Source: Proluteimonas luteida (GTDB lineage: Bacteria > Pseudomonadota > Gammaproteobacteria > Xanthomonadales > Xanthomonadaceae). Taken from it: 64,000 bases of DNA. The notes under the pieces were generated by a model that saw only the letters and a program-made list of their open reading frames with translations, had not been told where the DNA came from and did not search any database. Positions within the stretch are counted from its first letter, which is position 1, and every line of letters starts with the position of its first letter. Below are positions 24,487 to 34,875 of the stretch, one piece after another. The position numbers and the translations under genes are program-made. The stretch covers positions 1 through 64,000 of the forward strand of contig NZ_JAIWPT010000014.1 in the NCBI RefSeq assembly GCF_021191695.1, given 5' to 3'.

Positions 24487-25228
24487 GGACGACACCGGCG
24501 ACAGCAGCCTGATCGACCATCTGGTCGAGCTGCGCGCGCGGCTGATGCGCGGCCTCGCCGGCACCGGCATCGTGCTGCTGTGCCTGCTGCCGTTCGCCAA
24601 CAAGCTCTACGGGCTGCTGGCCCAGCCGCTGCTCGACAAGCTGCCCGAGGGCGCGCACCTGATCGCGGTCGAGGTCGCCTCGCCGTTCTTCGCGCCGCTG
24701 AAGCTCGCGTTCTTCACCGCGCTGGTGGTGACGATGCCGTGGCTGCTGTACCAGGCCTGGGCCTTCGTCGCGCCGGGACTGTACAGGCGCGAGAAGCGGC
24801 TGGCGCTGCCGCTGCTGGCCTCGTCGGTCGCGCTGTTCTACATCGGCTGCGCGTTCGCGTTCTTCTTCGTGCTGCCGTCGGTCTTCCGGTTCCTGACCCT
24901 GGTGACGCCCGACGGCGTGGCGATGATGACCGACATCAACGCCTACCTGAATTTCGTGCTGGTGATCTTCCTCGCGTTCGGCCTGAGCTTCGAACTGCCG
25001 GTCGCGCTGGTGATCCTGGTGCTGCTGGGCTGGGTGACGACCGACCAGCTGCGCGAAGCGCGCGGCTATGCGGTCGTCGGCGTGTTCGTGCTGGCCGCGG
25101 TCATCACCCCGCCCGACGTCGTCTCGCAGCTGATGCTCGCCATCCCGATGTGCCTGCTGTACGAGGCCGGCATCATCGCCGCGCGATTGCTTGCGCCCAA
25201 GCCCGGCGCGACGCGGGACGGGGAATGA
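24470..25228 (+). CDS. tatC: twin-arginine translocase subunit TatC
   Basis: The 252-residue protein has six membrane helices and the family motifs LIDHLVELRARLMR, WLLYQAWAFVAPGLYRREKR and FGLSFELPVALVIL. It recognises the twin-arginine signal peptide. The gene overlaps tatB at its start and the RDD-family gene at its stop (ATGA). Confidence 0.97.
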   Translation: MATHAEDDTGDSSLIDHLVELRARLMRGLAGTGIVLLCLLPFANKLYGLLAQPLLDKLPEGAHLIAVEVASPFFAPLKLAFFTALVVTMPWLLYQAWAFVAPGLYRREKRLALPLLASSVALFYIGCAFAFFFVLPSVFRFLTLVTPDGVAMMTDINAYLNFVLVIFLAFGLSFELPVALVILVLLGWVTTDQLREARGYAVVGVFVLAAVITPPDVVSQLMLAIPMCLLYEAGIIAARLLAPKPGATRDGE

Positions 25229-25911
25229 TCCCGGCGCCGATGCTGCGCCGCTACGCGGCCTGGTCGCTGGACGCGGCGCTGCTCGCGCTGCTGGTGGTCG
25301 CGCTGCTGCATCGCCCGCTGTGCGCAGGCCTGGCGAGCGTCGACCGGGCCTTCGAGGCACTGGCGGGGACGATGGCCGCGTCGATGGCCGCCGCGGCCGA
25401 CAGCGGACTGCCGCCGCTGGCGCTGGCGACGTCGTGGCTCGGCGATCCGGCGCTGCATGCCGCCACCGGCGAGCTGGCGCTGGCATTGTCGGCGCTGCTG
25501 CTGCCGGCGTGGGCGCTGTTCGCGCTGCTGTCGCTGCCGTACTTCGCGGGGTTCGAAGGCGGGCGCTGGCAGGCCACGCCGGGCAAGCGGCTGCTGGGCC
25601 TGCGGGTCATCGACGACGACGCGGCAGCGCCGGGCCTGGTCCGCGCCGCATTGCGCCAGGCCGCCGGCATGCTGTCCTGGCTCAGCCTCAACTTCGGCCA
25701 CGCGCTGGCCGCGCTGCCGCCACGCCATCAGGCGCTGCACGACCGCATCGCCGGTACCCGCGTGGTACGCGTCGACACCGCGCCGATGCCCTACGCCGCC
25801 CGGCTGTGGCTGGCGCTGCAGCCGCCGGCGCTGTTCCTGCTGCTGGCGCTGCTGATGCGCCACGTCGACCGCGTGGTCAACACCGCGCTGGACGCGACGC
25901 TGGGGCTGTAG
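25225..25911 (+). CDS. RDD-family membrane protein
   Basis: The 228-residue protein starts within the tatC stop codon. RRYAAWSLDAALLALLVV carries the R...D pattern that gives the RDD family its name, and GGRWQATPGKRLLGLRVIDDDAAAPGLVRAALRQ is the conserved central block. Four or five transmembrane helices are visible. RDD proteins are poorly understood; some are linked to ion transport. The role is unknown, but coexpression with tat is likely. Confidence 0.85.
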   Translation: MIPAPMLRRYAAWSLDAALLALLVVALLHRPLCAGLASVDRAFEALAGTMAASMAAAADSGLPPLALATSWLGDPALHAATGELALALSALLLPAWALFALLSLPYFAGFEGGRWQATPGKRLLGLRVIDDDAAAPGLVRAALRQAAGMLSWLSLNFGHALAALPPRHQALHDRIAGTRVVRVDTAPMPYAARLWLALQPPALFLLLALLMRHVDRVVNTALDATLGL

Positions 25912-25929
25912 GGCTGCGGCAGCCGGCGC

Positions 25930-26868
25930 TCAGAGCTCGATGCTGCCGCCGCCGTTGCCGCCGGGGGCCTGCGCATCCGGCGCCAGCGGATCGCCGCAGA
26001 TGTCGCGCCACATGGCGTACATGACGCCGAACATGACGATGTACAACGCGAGCAGCAGCAGCAGATAGAGCGGCAGCACCAGCAATGCGGCAAGCGCGGG
26101 ATGCAACAGGCCGGCGACGACGGTGATCATGGTCGCCACCATCGCGAAGACGATCATCAGCACGAAACCGCCGGCCATCGCCAGCACGCCGACCACGATC
26201 ACCGGCAGCACGTTCTTCAGCGCGCCGCCAAGGCCATCGACGAAGGCGCCGCCGACCGGCCGGTCGCCGAGCGCGACCTGGCCGAGGCCGATCGCGTAGA
26301 CGGTGGCGAAGTACAGGCCGAACAGCAGGCCGAGCGCCATCAGCGGGCCGATGCCGGCCGGCGGCAGCGGCAGCTCCGGCGGCGTGGCCGGCGCCCCCTG
26401 GGCATTCATCTCCTGGCTGATCGCGAGGATCTCCATGTACCACTCGATGACGCCCTCGCCGAACGCGCTGATCAACGCATAGAACGTGGCGATGTACAGC
26501 ACGCCCATCAGCACGCCGAATCCCATCAGCCGGCCGGCGCCGGCACCGGCCGAGAACGTGGCGAAGATGTCGGTGGCCTTCGCCGGCCGGCCGCGCTCGA
26601 CGCCGTCGATGACCCGCAGCACGCCGCCGATCAGCAACGGATACAGCACCATCGACAGCAGCGACACCGCGCCGATGACCATCAGCTGCGCCTGCGCGTC
26701 GAGGCCGAGCACCTGCTGCAGCACCAGCTGCAGCACGCTGGGCAGCAGCGCCAGCGCGGACAGGATCGCGATCGCGCCGTACACCGCCCTCGGGTTGCCG
26801 CGGCCGACGTTGACGCCCTGCACGAGCCACTTCCAGCCATGGCCGGCACCCACCGTCCGAGTCGTCAT
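25930..26868 (-). CDS. BPSS1780-like membrane protein
   Basis: The 312-residue integral membrane protein has about six helices. It begins with a soluble GHGWKWLVQGVNVGRGNPRAVYGAIAIL motif, which resembles the start of the BPSS1780 family. The middle (DGVERGRPAKATDIFATFSAG) is a cytosolic loop. It ends in a Gly-rich tail. It converges on the RDD gene, 18 bases apart. The family assignment is from memory and no function is known. Confidence 0.65.
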   Translation of the reverse strand: MTTRTVGAGHGWKWLVQGVNVGRGNPRAVYGAIAILSALALLPSVLQLVLQQVLGLDAQAQLMVIGAVSLLSMVLYPLLIGGVLRVIDGVERGRPAKATDIFATFSAGAGAGRLMGFGVLMGVLYIATFYALISAFGEGVIEWYMEILAISQEMNAQGAPATPPELPLPPAGIGPLMALGLLFGLYFATVYAIGLGQVALGDRPVGGAFVDGLGGALKNVLPVIVVGVLAMAGGFVLMIVFAMVATMITVVAGLLHPALAALLVLPLYLLLLLALYIVMFGVMYAMWRDICGDPLAPDAQAPGGNGGGSIEL

Positions 26869-27009
26869 CTGCAGTCGTTCCCGTCGTCGTCGATGTGGCC
26901 ACGCGCCACGCGGGCGTCATCGTACTGCATGCTTCGGGACGGCATGCGTGGGGACGGCACGCGGACGATGCGGGTCCCTGGCGCGACCCGGCCGGCACCG
27001 GCGACGCCG

Positions 27010-27741
27010 TCAGTCGCGCGACAGCGCCTCCGCCACCCGCACGAACCGCCGCAGCACCTCGCGCGCCTGCGGCGTGGCGCGCACGTCGGCGACCATCGCC
27101 GCCGGACTGGCGCCCTCCTCGCGCAGCGCCGCGGCGCGCGCGCGGATGTAGCCGCGCATGTGGGTGGCGCTGAACTCGGGGTGGAACTGCACGCCCCAGA
27201 CCCGGTCGCCCCAGCGGAACGCATGATGCGGGTCGAGCGCGGAGGCGGCCAGCACGGTCGCGCCGTCCGGCAGGCGCAGCACGCTCTGCAGGTGCGTGGT
27301 CTGCGCGCGGAAGGTGGCCTCCAGACCGCCGAACAGGGGATCGTCGCCGGCATCGTCGTGGCGCTGCAGTTCGAACGTGCCCATCTCGCGGCCGCGCGGG
27401 TTCGCGCCGACCTCGCCGCCCAGCGCATGCGCGATCAGCTGGTGGCCGTAGCAGATGCCCAGCAGCGGCAGGCCGGCATGCGCCGCCTCGCGCAGCCACG
27501 CGGCGCTGCGCTCGCTCCAGTCGGCGCGGTCGGTGACCATCGCCCCCGAACCGGTGACCAGCACGCCGCGGTGCTGGCCGACATCCGGCAGCGCGGCGCC
27601 GCGCTCGACGTCGACGACCTCGACCTGCGCCCGCGACAGGCCGGCGGCGACCCGGATCCAGTGCGGAAAGCCGCCATGGCGGCGCATCGACGGGACCGGC
27701 TGGCCGGTTTCGAGGATCAGGAACGGACGGACGCGCGGCAT
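27010..27741 (-). CDS. class I glutamine amidotransferase-like protein
   Basis: The 243-residue protein is a stand-alone GATase1 domain. The nucleophile elbow LLGICYGHQLIAHALGG contains the catalytic Cys, and WGVQFHPEFS carries the catalytic His and Glu. Such single-domain proteins hydrolyse glutamine or gamma-glutamyl compounds; the substrate here is unknown. ATG 27741 (MPRVRPFLILETG) was chosen because residues upstream in the longer frame lack family character. Confidence 0.85.
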   Translation of the reverse strand: MPRVRPFLILETGQPVPSMRRHGGFPHWIRVAAGLSRAQVEVVDVERGAALPDVGQHRGVLVTGSGAMVTDRADWSERSAAWLREAAHAGLPLLGICYGHQLIAHALGGEVGANPRGREMGTFELQRHDDAGDDPLFGGLEATFRAQTTHLQSVLRLPDGATVLAASALDPHHAFRWGDRVWGVQFHPEFSATHMRGYIRARAAALREEGASPAAMVADVRATPQAREVLRRFVRVAEALSRD

Positions 27742-27898
27742 CGGGCGGGAACGACGGAACGGGATGCGCAGCGTAACGGGTTCCCGAGGGAACGTGCCTG
27801 CGCATTCGTGGGTGGGGACCATGCCATCGCTGCGACTCCCGCGAGACAGCCAGTCGGCCGCGGCGCGAGGCGGGTCGGGACCCGCCCCACGGACACTG

Positions 27899-29734
27899 TC
27901 ATTCCTGCGGCGGCAGCACCGTCATCACTTCCTCGATCGTGGTCAGCCCCTGGGCGACCTTCTCCGCGCCAGCCATGCGCAGCGTGCGCAGGCCGCCGGC
28001 GACCGCGGCGCGGCTGAAGCCGGCCAGTTCCATGTCGGCGCGGATCAGCGCGCGCAGCGGCGGGGTCATCGGCATCAGCTCGTAGATGCCGAGCCGGCCG
28101 AAGTAGCCGGTGTTGCGGCACTCCAGGCATCCCACCGGGCCGCAGGCGCCGGCCGGCGGCGGCAGGTCGCTGCCGGGACCGACCAGCGCGCGCCAGCCTT
28201 CCGGATCGACCGGCCGCGGCTGCTTGCAGTGGGGGCACAGCGTGCGCACCAGGCGCTGGGCGAGCACGCCGTTGAGGGTCGAGGCGATCAGGTAGTGCGG
28301 CAGGCCGAGGTCGAGCAGGCGGGTGATCGCCGACGGCGCATCGTTGGTGTGCAGCGTCGACAGCACCAGGTGTCCGGTCAGCGAGGCCTGCACCGCCATC
28401 TGCGCGGTGTCGAGGTCGCGGATCTCGCCGATCATGATGATGTCCGGGTCCTGGCGCAGCAGCGTGCGCACGCCCTGGGCGAAGCCCAGGTCGATCGCGT
28501 GGTGGACCTGCATCTGGTTGAGCTCGACCGACACCATCTCGATCGGGTCCTCGACGGTGCAGACGTTGACGTCGGCGGTCGCCAGCTTCTTCAGCGTGGA
28601 GTACAGCGTGGTGGTCTTGCCCGAGCCGGTCGGGCCGGTCACCAGCACGATGCCGTGCGGGCGCTGCACCAGGTCGTTCCACGCCGCAGCCTCGCCGGGA
28701 TCGAAGCCGAGCTGCTCGATCGGCTTGAACGCGGTGTCGGGATCGAAGATGCGCATCACCACCTTCTCGCCGAATGCCGTCGGCATCGTCGACAGGCGCA
28801 TCTCGACCTCGCGCCCGCCCGGCGAACGGGTCTTGATGCGGCCGTCCTGCGGCCGCCGGCGCTCGGCCAGGTCCATGCGCCCGAGCACCTTGATGCGGCT
28901 GACCGCCGCGGTCATCACCGGCGGCGGCATCTCGAACACCTTGTGCAGCACGCCGTCGATGCGGAAGCGCACGCGGCCGATATCGCGGCGCGGCTCGAGG
29001 TGGATGTCGGAGGCGCGCTGCTCGTAGGCGTACTGCAGCAGCCAGTCGACGATGTGGACGATGTGGTGGTCGTCGGCGTTGACGTCGCCCGAGCGCCCCA
29101 GCTCGACCAGCTGCTCGAAGGTCGGCGCTTCGGTGCCGCCCTCGCGGATGTCCTTGGCGCCGCGGATCGAGCGGGTGACGCCGAAGAACTCCATCGTGTA
29201 GCGGTGCAGGTCGAGCGGATTGGCGACGACCAGGTCGATCTCGCGCCGCAGCAGGCGCTGGATGTCGGGCAGCCAGTCGAGCGCCAGCGGCTCGCTGGTG
29301 GCGATGCGCGCGCGCTCGGGCGTGACCTCGACCGGCAGGATGCGGTGGCGGCGCGCATACGCGTGCGAGACCAGGTCGGTGACGTCGGCGACCGCGATCT
29401 TCGTCGGGTCGATGCGCAGGTAGGGATGCCCGGCCGCCTGCGCCAGCCATTCGGTCAGCGCCTCCAGGCCCAGCTCGGTGCCCGGGCGGCGCGCCGACGG
29501 CAGCTTGAGGTTGGCCAGCAGCACCAGCGGATGCACCGCGTCCAGGCCGCGGGTGGCGCGGCCGCCGGCACGCGCGCGTTCGGCGTCGGCCGGTGCCAGC
29601 ACGCCGTCGGCGACCAGCGCCGCGATCACCGGCTCCAGTTGCAGGCGTCCGCCGGGCAGCCGTGTCGGGACGATGGCGCGCGGTTGGTTCAAGGCTTGCT
29701 CCGTCGGGCCGGGGCCGGGCAGGCCGGGTGGCAT
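27899..29734 (-). CDS. GspE/PilB-type secretion ATPase
   Basis: The 611-residue protein has an N-terminal region of about 200 residues, then the ATPase core: [20 protein letters not shown], Walker [16 protein letters not shown], the Asp box VEDPIEM, Walker [10 protein letters not shown] and the His box [13 protein letters not shown] tetracysteine zinc site (CPHCK...[12 protein letters not shown]) follows. These hexameric ATPases drive type II secretion or type IV pilus assembly. No other secretion gene is adjacent, so which machine it serves is open. It is divergent from glyQ, with only about 40 bases between the starts. Confidence 0.9.
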   Translation of the reverse strand: MPPGLPGPGPTEQALNQPRAIVPTRLPGGRLQLEPVIAALVADGVLAPADAERARAGGRATRGLDAVHPLVLLANLKLPSARRPGTELGLEALTEWLAQAAGHPYLRIDPTKIAVADVTDLVSHAYARRHRILPVEVTPERARIATSEPLALDWLPDIQRLLRREIDLVVANPLDLHRYTMEFFGVTRSIRGAKDIREGGTEAPTFEQLVELGRSGDVNADDHHIVHIVDWLLQYAYEQRASDIHLEPRRDIGRVRFRIDGVLHKVFEMPPPVMTAAVSRIKVLGRMDLAERRRPQDGRIKTRSPGGREVEMRLSTMPTAFGEKVVMRIFDPDTAFKPIEQLGFDPGEAAAWNDLVQRPHGIVLVTGPTGSGKTTTLYSTLKKLATADVNVCTVEDPIEMVSVELNQMQVHHAIDLGFAQGVRTLLRQDPDIIMIGEIRDLDTAQMAVQASLTGHLVLSTLHTNDAPSAITRLLDLGLPHYLIASTLNGVLAQRLVRTLCPHCKQPRPVDPEGWRALVGPGSDLPPPAGACGPVGCLECRNTGYFGRLGIYELMPMTPPLRALIRADMELAGFSRAAVAGGLRTLRMAGAEKVAQGLTTIEEVMTVLPPQE

Positions 29735-29775
29735 GGACGGCTATACTAGCGCGCCCCCGCAGCCGCCTTTTTCCG

Positions 29776-30684
<909 letters not shown>

Positions 30685-30790
30685 GCCTCATCCCGCATGC
30701 GGGAGAGGGGTTGGGGCGAGGGCGCTGTTCGCGCACCCGTCAATGAAGCGCCCTCATCCGGCGCTGCGCGCCACCTTCTCCCGGAGGGAA
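30685..30790. repeat. REP-type repeat between glyQ and glyS
   Basis: CCCGCATGCGGG, the same core as at 5951, is followed by an AGGGGTTGGGGCGAGGGCGC arm. A later GCGCCCTCATCC and CCTTCTCCCGGAGGG form the inverted partner. It lies within a cotranscribed pair, so it may modulate relative expression of the two subunits or only mark a repeat-tolerant site. Confidence 0.7.
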
Positions 30791-30818
30791 AAGGGAATTT
30801 TTTCTGGATCGAATCGCC

Positions 30819-33011
30819 ATGACTGACATGCATCCCCTCCTCATCGAACTCGGCACCGAAGAACTGCCGGTCAAGGCCCTGCCCGGCCTGGCCCAGGCGT
30901 TCTTCGACGGCGTGCTCGCGGCCCTGGACAAGCGCGGCATCGCCGTCGAACGCGGCGATGCCAGGCCGCTGTACACGCCGCGCAGGCTCGCGGTGCTGTT
31001 GCCGGGCGTGGCCGTCGAACAGCCGGAGCAGCGTTCGGAAGTGCTCGGTCCGTACCTCAACATCGCGCTCGATGCCGAAGGCCAGCCGACCCGGGCGCTG
31101 CAGGGCTTCGCCGCCAAGGCCGGCGTCGACTGGACCGCGCTCGCGCGCACCAGCGACGCCAAGGGCGAGCGCTTCGTGCACCGCGCGGTGACGCCGGGCG
31201 CGCGCACGGCCGCGCTGCTGCCCGAGGTGCTGCGCGAGGCGGTCGCGGCGATGCCGATCCCCAAGCCGATGCGCTGGGGCGACCATGGCTACGCGTTCGC
31301 ACGGCCGGTGCACTGGCTGGTGCTGCTGCATGGCGACGACGTCGTCGACGCGGCGCTGCTGGGCCTGCGCAGCGGCCGCGCCAGTCGCGGCCACCGCTTC
31401 ATGCACGACGCGCCGGTCGACATCGCCCGACCGGGCGACTACGTCACCGCGCTGGAAACGGCGAAGGTGCTGGTCGATGCCGACGCGCGCCGCAGCCGGA
31501 TCGTCTCCGAAGTGCAGTCCGCGGCGCAGGCCGTCGGCGGCGAGGCGCGGATCGAGCCCGACAACCTCGAACAGGTCAACTGCCTAGTCGAATGGCCCGA
31601 AGCGGTCGCCGGCACGTTCGAGGCCGCGTTCCTGGCGGTGCCGCAGGAAGCCCTGATCGCGACGATGGAAGCGAACCAGAAGTTCTTTCCGGTGCTGCGC
31701 GACGGCCGCCTGACCGAACACTTCATCGGCATCGCCAACATCGCCTCGACCGACCCGGCCGAGGTCGCCAGGGGCTACGAGCGGGTGATCCGGCCGCGTT
31801 TCGCCGATGCCCGGTTCTTCTTCGACGAGGACCTGAAGCAGGGCCTGTCGGCGATGAACGCGGGGCTGGCGACCGTGACCTACCAGGCCAGGCTCGGCAG
31901 CGTGGCCGACAAGGTCGCGCGCGTGGCCGCGCTGGCCGAGGCCATCGCGCCGCAGCTCGGCGTCGACGCGGCGCTGGCCAGGCGCGCCGCCCTGCTGTCG
32001 AAGGCCGACCTGCAGTCGCGCATGGTGGGTGAGTTCCCGGAACTGCAGGGCATCGCCGGCCGCGACTATGCGAAGCAGGATCCGGCGCTGGCCGACCTGG
32101 ATAGCGACGACCGCACCGCGCTGGCCAACGCGATCGACGAAGCCTGGCAGCCGCGCTTCGCCGGCGACGACATCGCGCTGTCGCCGCTGGGCAAGGTGCT
32201 GGCGATCGCCGAGCGCCTGGACACGCTGGCCGGCGGGTTCGCCGCAGGCCTGAAGCCGACCGGCAACAAGGATCCGTTCGCACTGCGCCGCAATGCGCTC
32301 GGGCTGGCGCGGACGCTGATCGGGTCGGGGCTGGATCTCGACCTGCCGGCCCTGCTGCGCCTGGCCTGGGCCAGCGTCGACGCGTCGATCGCCGAGGTCG
32401 AGGCCGACCGCAGGGAACAGGCCGCCGAGACCGCGCGCCGCGCCGGCGTGGTGCTCGAGGCGCAGGTCGAAGGCAGCGCGGCGTTCACCGGCGCGGACCT
32501 CGACGCGCTCTACGACTTCATCCTCGACCGCCTGAAGGGCTACTACGCCGACAGGGGCGCGGGCGTGCAGCAGTTCAACGCGGTCGCGGCGCTGCGGCCG
32601 GCGTCGCTGTACGACTTCGACCGCCGCATCGACGCGATCGGCACCTTCGCCGCGCTGCCCGAGGCGGCGGCGCTGGCGGCCGCCAACAAGCGCATCGGCA
32701 ACATCCTGCGCAAGGTCGAGGGCGACATTCCCGCCGACATCGACCCCGACCTGCTGCGCGAGCCGGCCGAGGCCGCGCTGGCCGAGGCGGTGGCGGCGCT
32801 GCAGGCCGAGGCCGACGCCGCGCTGGCCCGCGGCGACTACGTCTCGGTACTGACCCATCTGGCACGGCTGCGGCCGCAGGTCGACGCGTTCTTCGACGGG
32901 GTGATGGTCAATGCCGAGGACCCGGCGCTGCGCGGCAACCGCCTTGCCCTGCTGCGCCAGCTGTCGGCGCGGCTGGGCAGCGTCGCGGCGATCGAGCACC
33001 TGTCGGGCTGA
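30819..33011 (+). CDS. glyS: glycyl-tRNA synthetase beta subunit
   Basis: The 730-residue protein starts [20 protein letters not shown] and contains [39 protein letters not shown] and [19 protein letters not shown], all diagnostic of the beta chain. It supplies tRNA recognition and anticodon binding to the complex with GlyQ. It is 135 bases downstream of glyQ across a repeat. Confidence 0.97.
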   Translation: MTDMHPLLIELGTEELPVKALPGLAQAFFDGVLAALDKRGIAVERGDARPLYTPRRLAVLLPGVAVEQPEQRSEVLGPYLNIALDAEGQPTRALQGFAAKAGVDWTALARTSDAKGERFVHRAVTPGARTAALLPEVLREAVAAMPIPKPMRWGDHGYAFARPVHWLVLLHGDDVVDAALLGLRSGRASRGHRFMHDAPVDIARPGDYVTALETAKVLVDADARRSRIVSEVQSAAQAVGGEARIEPDNLEQVNCLVEWPEAVAGTFEAAFLAVPQEALIATMEANQKFFPVLRDGRLTEHFIGIANIASTDPAEVARGYERVIRPRFADARFFFDEDLKQGLSAMNAGLATVTYQARLGSVADKVARVAALAEAIAPQLGVDAALARRAALLSKADLQSRMVGEFPELQGIAGRDYAKQDPALADLDSDDRTALANAIDEAWQPRFAGDDIALSPLGKVLAIAERLDTLAGGFAAGLKPTGNKDPFALRRNALGLARTLIGSGLDLDLPALLRLAWASVDASIAEVEADRREQAAETARRAGVVLEAQVEGSAAFTGADLDALYDFILDRLKGYYADRGAGVQQFNAVAALRPASLYDFDRRIDAIGTFAALPEAAALAAANKRIGNILRKVEGDIPADIDPDLLREPAEAALAEAVAALQAEADAALARGDYVSVLTHLARLRPQVDAFFDGVMVNAEDPALRGNRLALLRQLSARLGSVAAIEHLSG

Positions 33012-33080
33012 GGTCCCGGGGCGGTGAAGCCGCCCGATGACGTTAAGCGGTTTTTGACACGCTGCCGGTATGCTGCGCCG

Positions 33081-34874
33081 ATGCGCCGATTCCCGTTGAC
33101 CCTCACCGCCGTCGCCGTCCTTTTCTCCGCGTCGGCGGCCGTGCAGGCGGCGCGGGTGGAACGCGTCGACGTCGAGGGCCTCGACGAGGCGATGACCGAG
33201 AACGTCGAGGTCTCGCTGGCGATCGCCGAGGCGGTCGGCAAGGACGTGTCGACGCGCCGCCTGACCTACCTGCTGCGCCAGGCCGAAAGCGACACCCGCA
33301 AGGCCCTCGAACCCTTCGGCTACTACTCGCCCGAGATCGACGTGCAGCGCACGCGCGAGGACGGCAACGTCCACGTGCGCATCGTCGTCGATCCGGGCCA
33401 GCCGGTGCGGGTGCGCAACAGCGACATCGCGATCATCGGCGCCGGCGGCCGCGACCAGTACCTGGCGCGCGACCTGGCGAGCTTCATTCCCAGCGAAGGC
33501 GCGGTGTTCTACCACCCGGACTACGACGGCAGCCGCAACCGCATCAGCCGGCGCCTCGCCGAGCGCGGCTATTTCGATGCCGAGTTCGCCTCGCGCCGGG
33601 TCGAGGTCACGCGTGCCGAGCACGCCGCCGACATCGACCTGGTCTGGACCAGCGGCGACCGCTACAACATGGGGCCGACGACGTTCGAGCAGACCCCCGA
33701 GAAGATCATCGACGACAGCCTGCTCGAGGGCCTGGTCTACTGGGACGAGGGCAGCTACTACCACCAGGGCCGGCTCGACCGCCTGCGCACCTCGCTGACC
33801 CGGCTCGACTACTTCGGCAACATCGACATCGAACCGCTGGTCGAGGAGGCCAACGAGGACCGCGAGGTGCCGGTCAAGGTGACGCTGACCCCGGCCAAGC
33901 GCAGCATCTACACCGCGGGCGTCAGCTACGGCACCGACAGCGGCGCCGGCATCCGCCTCGGCGTCGAGCGCCGCTACGTCAACATGCGCGGGCACAAGGC
34001 GCTGGCGCAGCTGGACTATGCGCAGAAGCGCAAGACCCTGACCCTGCAGTACCGCATCCCGGCGTTCGCCTGGCTCGACGGCTGGTATACCGCCAGCCTG
34101 CAGGCCTCCGACGAGCAGACCGACTACATCGACTCGCGCCGGATCGAATTCGTCGCCAGCCGCAGCGGCCAGTACAACCAGTTCCTCAACCTCGTCGCCT
34201 CGATGCACGTGCTGCGCGAGCGCTGGGCCTACGAGGCCGACCAGAGCGATCCCGACGCCGGCCCGCTGTACCGCTACGCGACGTTCGCCTACCCGTCGCT
34301 GCGCGCCGAATACATCGATGTCGACGACCGCCTGTTCCCGCGTGCCGGCATCGGCGGCTCGGTGACGCTGCGCGGCGGCATCGAGGGGGCGGGCTCGGAC
34401 GCCACGTTCTCGCAGATCCACGCCCGCGCCAGCTGGTTCCGCGGCATCGGCGAGGCCAACCGCCTGATCGTGCGCGGCGAGCTCGGCCATACCTTCACCG
34501 ACGCGCTGGTGGCGATGCCGCCGAGCCTGCGCTTCTATGCCGGCGGCGACCGCAGCATCCGCGGCTACGACTGGCGCGAGGTCGGCCCGCGGCTGCCGGC
34601 CAGCGAGGGCCGCAAGGCCTATGCGCTGGGCGCCAAGAACGTGGTCACCGCCAGCGTGGAGTTCGAGCGCTACTTCACCCGCTCGATCGGCGCGGCGGTG
34701 TTCGTCGACGGCGGCGACGCCTTCGACGGCGGCTCGCCGGAATGGCGCACCGGCGTCGGCGTCGGCGTGCGCTACATCACCCCGGTGGGCCCGCTGAAGC
34801 TCGACATCGCGCGCGGCCTCGACAATCCCGACTCGCCGTTCACCATCGGCCTGTCGATCGGCGCGGAGTTCTGA
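33081..34874 (+). CDS. tamA: autotransporter assembly outer-membrane protein TamA
   Basis: The 597-residue protein has a signal peptide (MRRFPLTLTAVAVLFSASAAVQA). Periplasmic POTRA domains follow (RVERVDVEGLDEAM, then the FGYYSPEIDV block typical of TamA). Last is an Omp85 barrel with the lid-loop motif GGDRSIRGYDWREVGP and a final Phe (IGAEF) fitting a beta-signal. TamA and TamB help insert some outer-membrane proteins and move lipids. The stop is one base from the tamB ATG. Confidence 0.92.
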   Translation: MRRFPLTLTAVAVLFSASAAVQAARVERVDVEGLDEAMTENVEVSLAIAEAVGKDVSTRRLTYLLRQAESDTRKALEPFGYYSPEIDVQRTREDGNVHVRIVVDPGQPVRVRNSDIAIIGAGGRDQYLARDLASFIPSEGAVFYHPDYDGSRNRISRRLAERGYFDAEFASRRVEVTRAEHAADIDLVWTSGDRYNMGPTTFEQTPEKIIDDSLLEGLVYWDEGSYYHQGRLDRLRTSLTRLDYFGNIDIEPLVEEANEDREVPVKVTLTPAKRSIYTAGVSYGTDSGAGIRLGVERRYVNMRGHKALAQLDYAQKRKTLTLQYRIPAFAWLDGWYTASLQASDEQTDYIDSRRIEFVASRSGQYNQFLNLVASMHVLRERWAYEADQSDPDAGPLYRYATFAYPSLRAEYIDVDDRLFPRAGIGGSVTLRGGIEGAGSDATFSQIHARASWFRGIGEANRLIVRGELGHTFTDALVAMPPSLRFYAGGDRSIRGYDWREVGPRLPASEGRKAYALGAKNVVTASVEFERYFTRSIGAAVFVDGGDAFDGGSPEWRTGVGVGVRYITPVGPLKLDIARGLDNPDSPFTIGLSIGAEF

Positions 34875-34875
34875 C

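Noticed and set aside
23362..24512. Overlapping frames around the tat genes
   Set aside because: Only the tatA, tatB and tatC frames have family sequence; the others are Arg-rich shadows.
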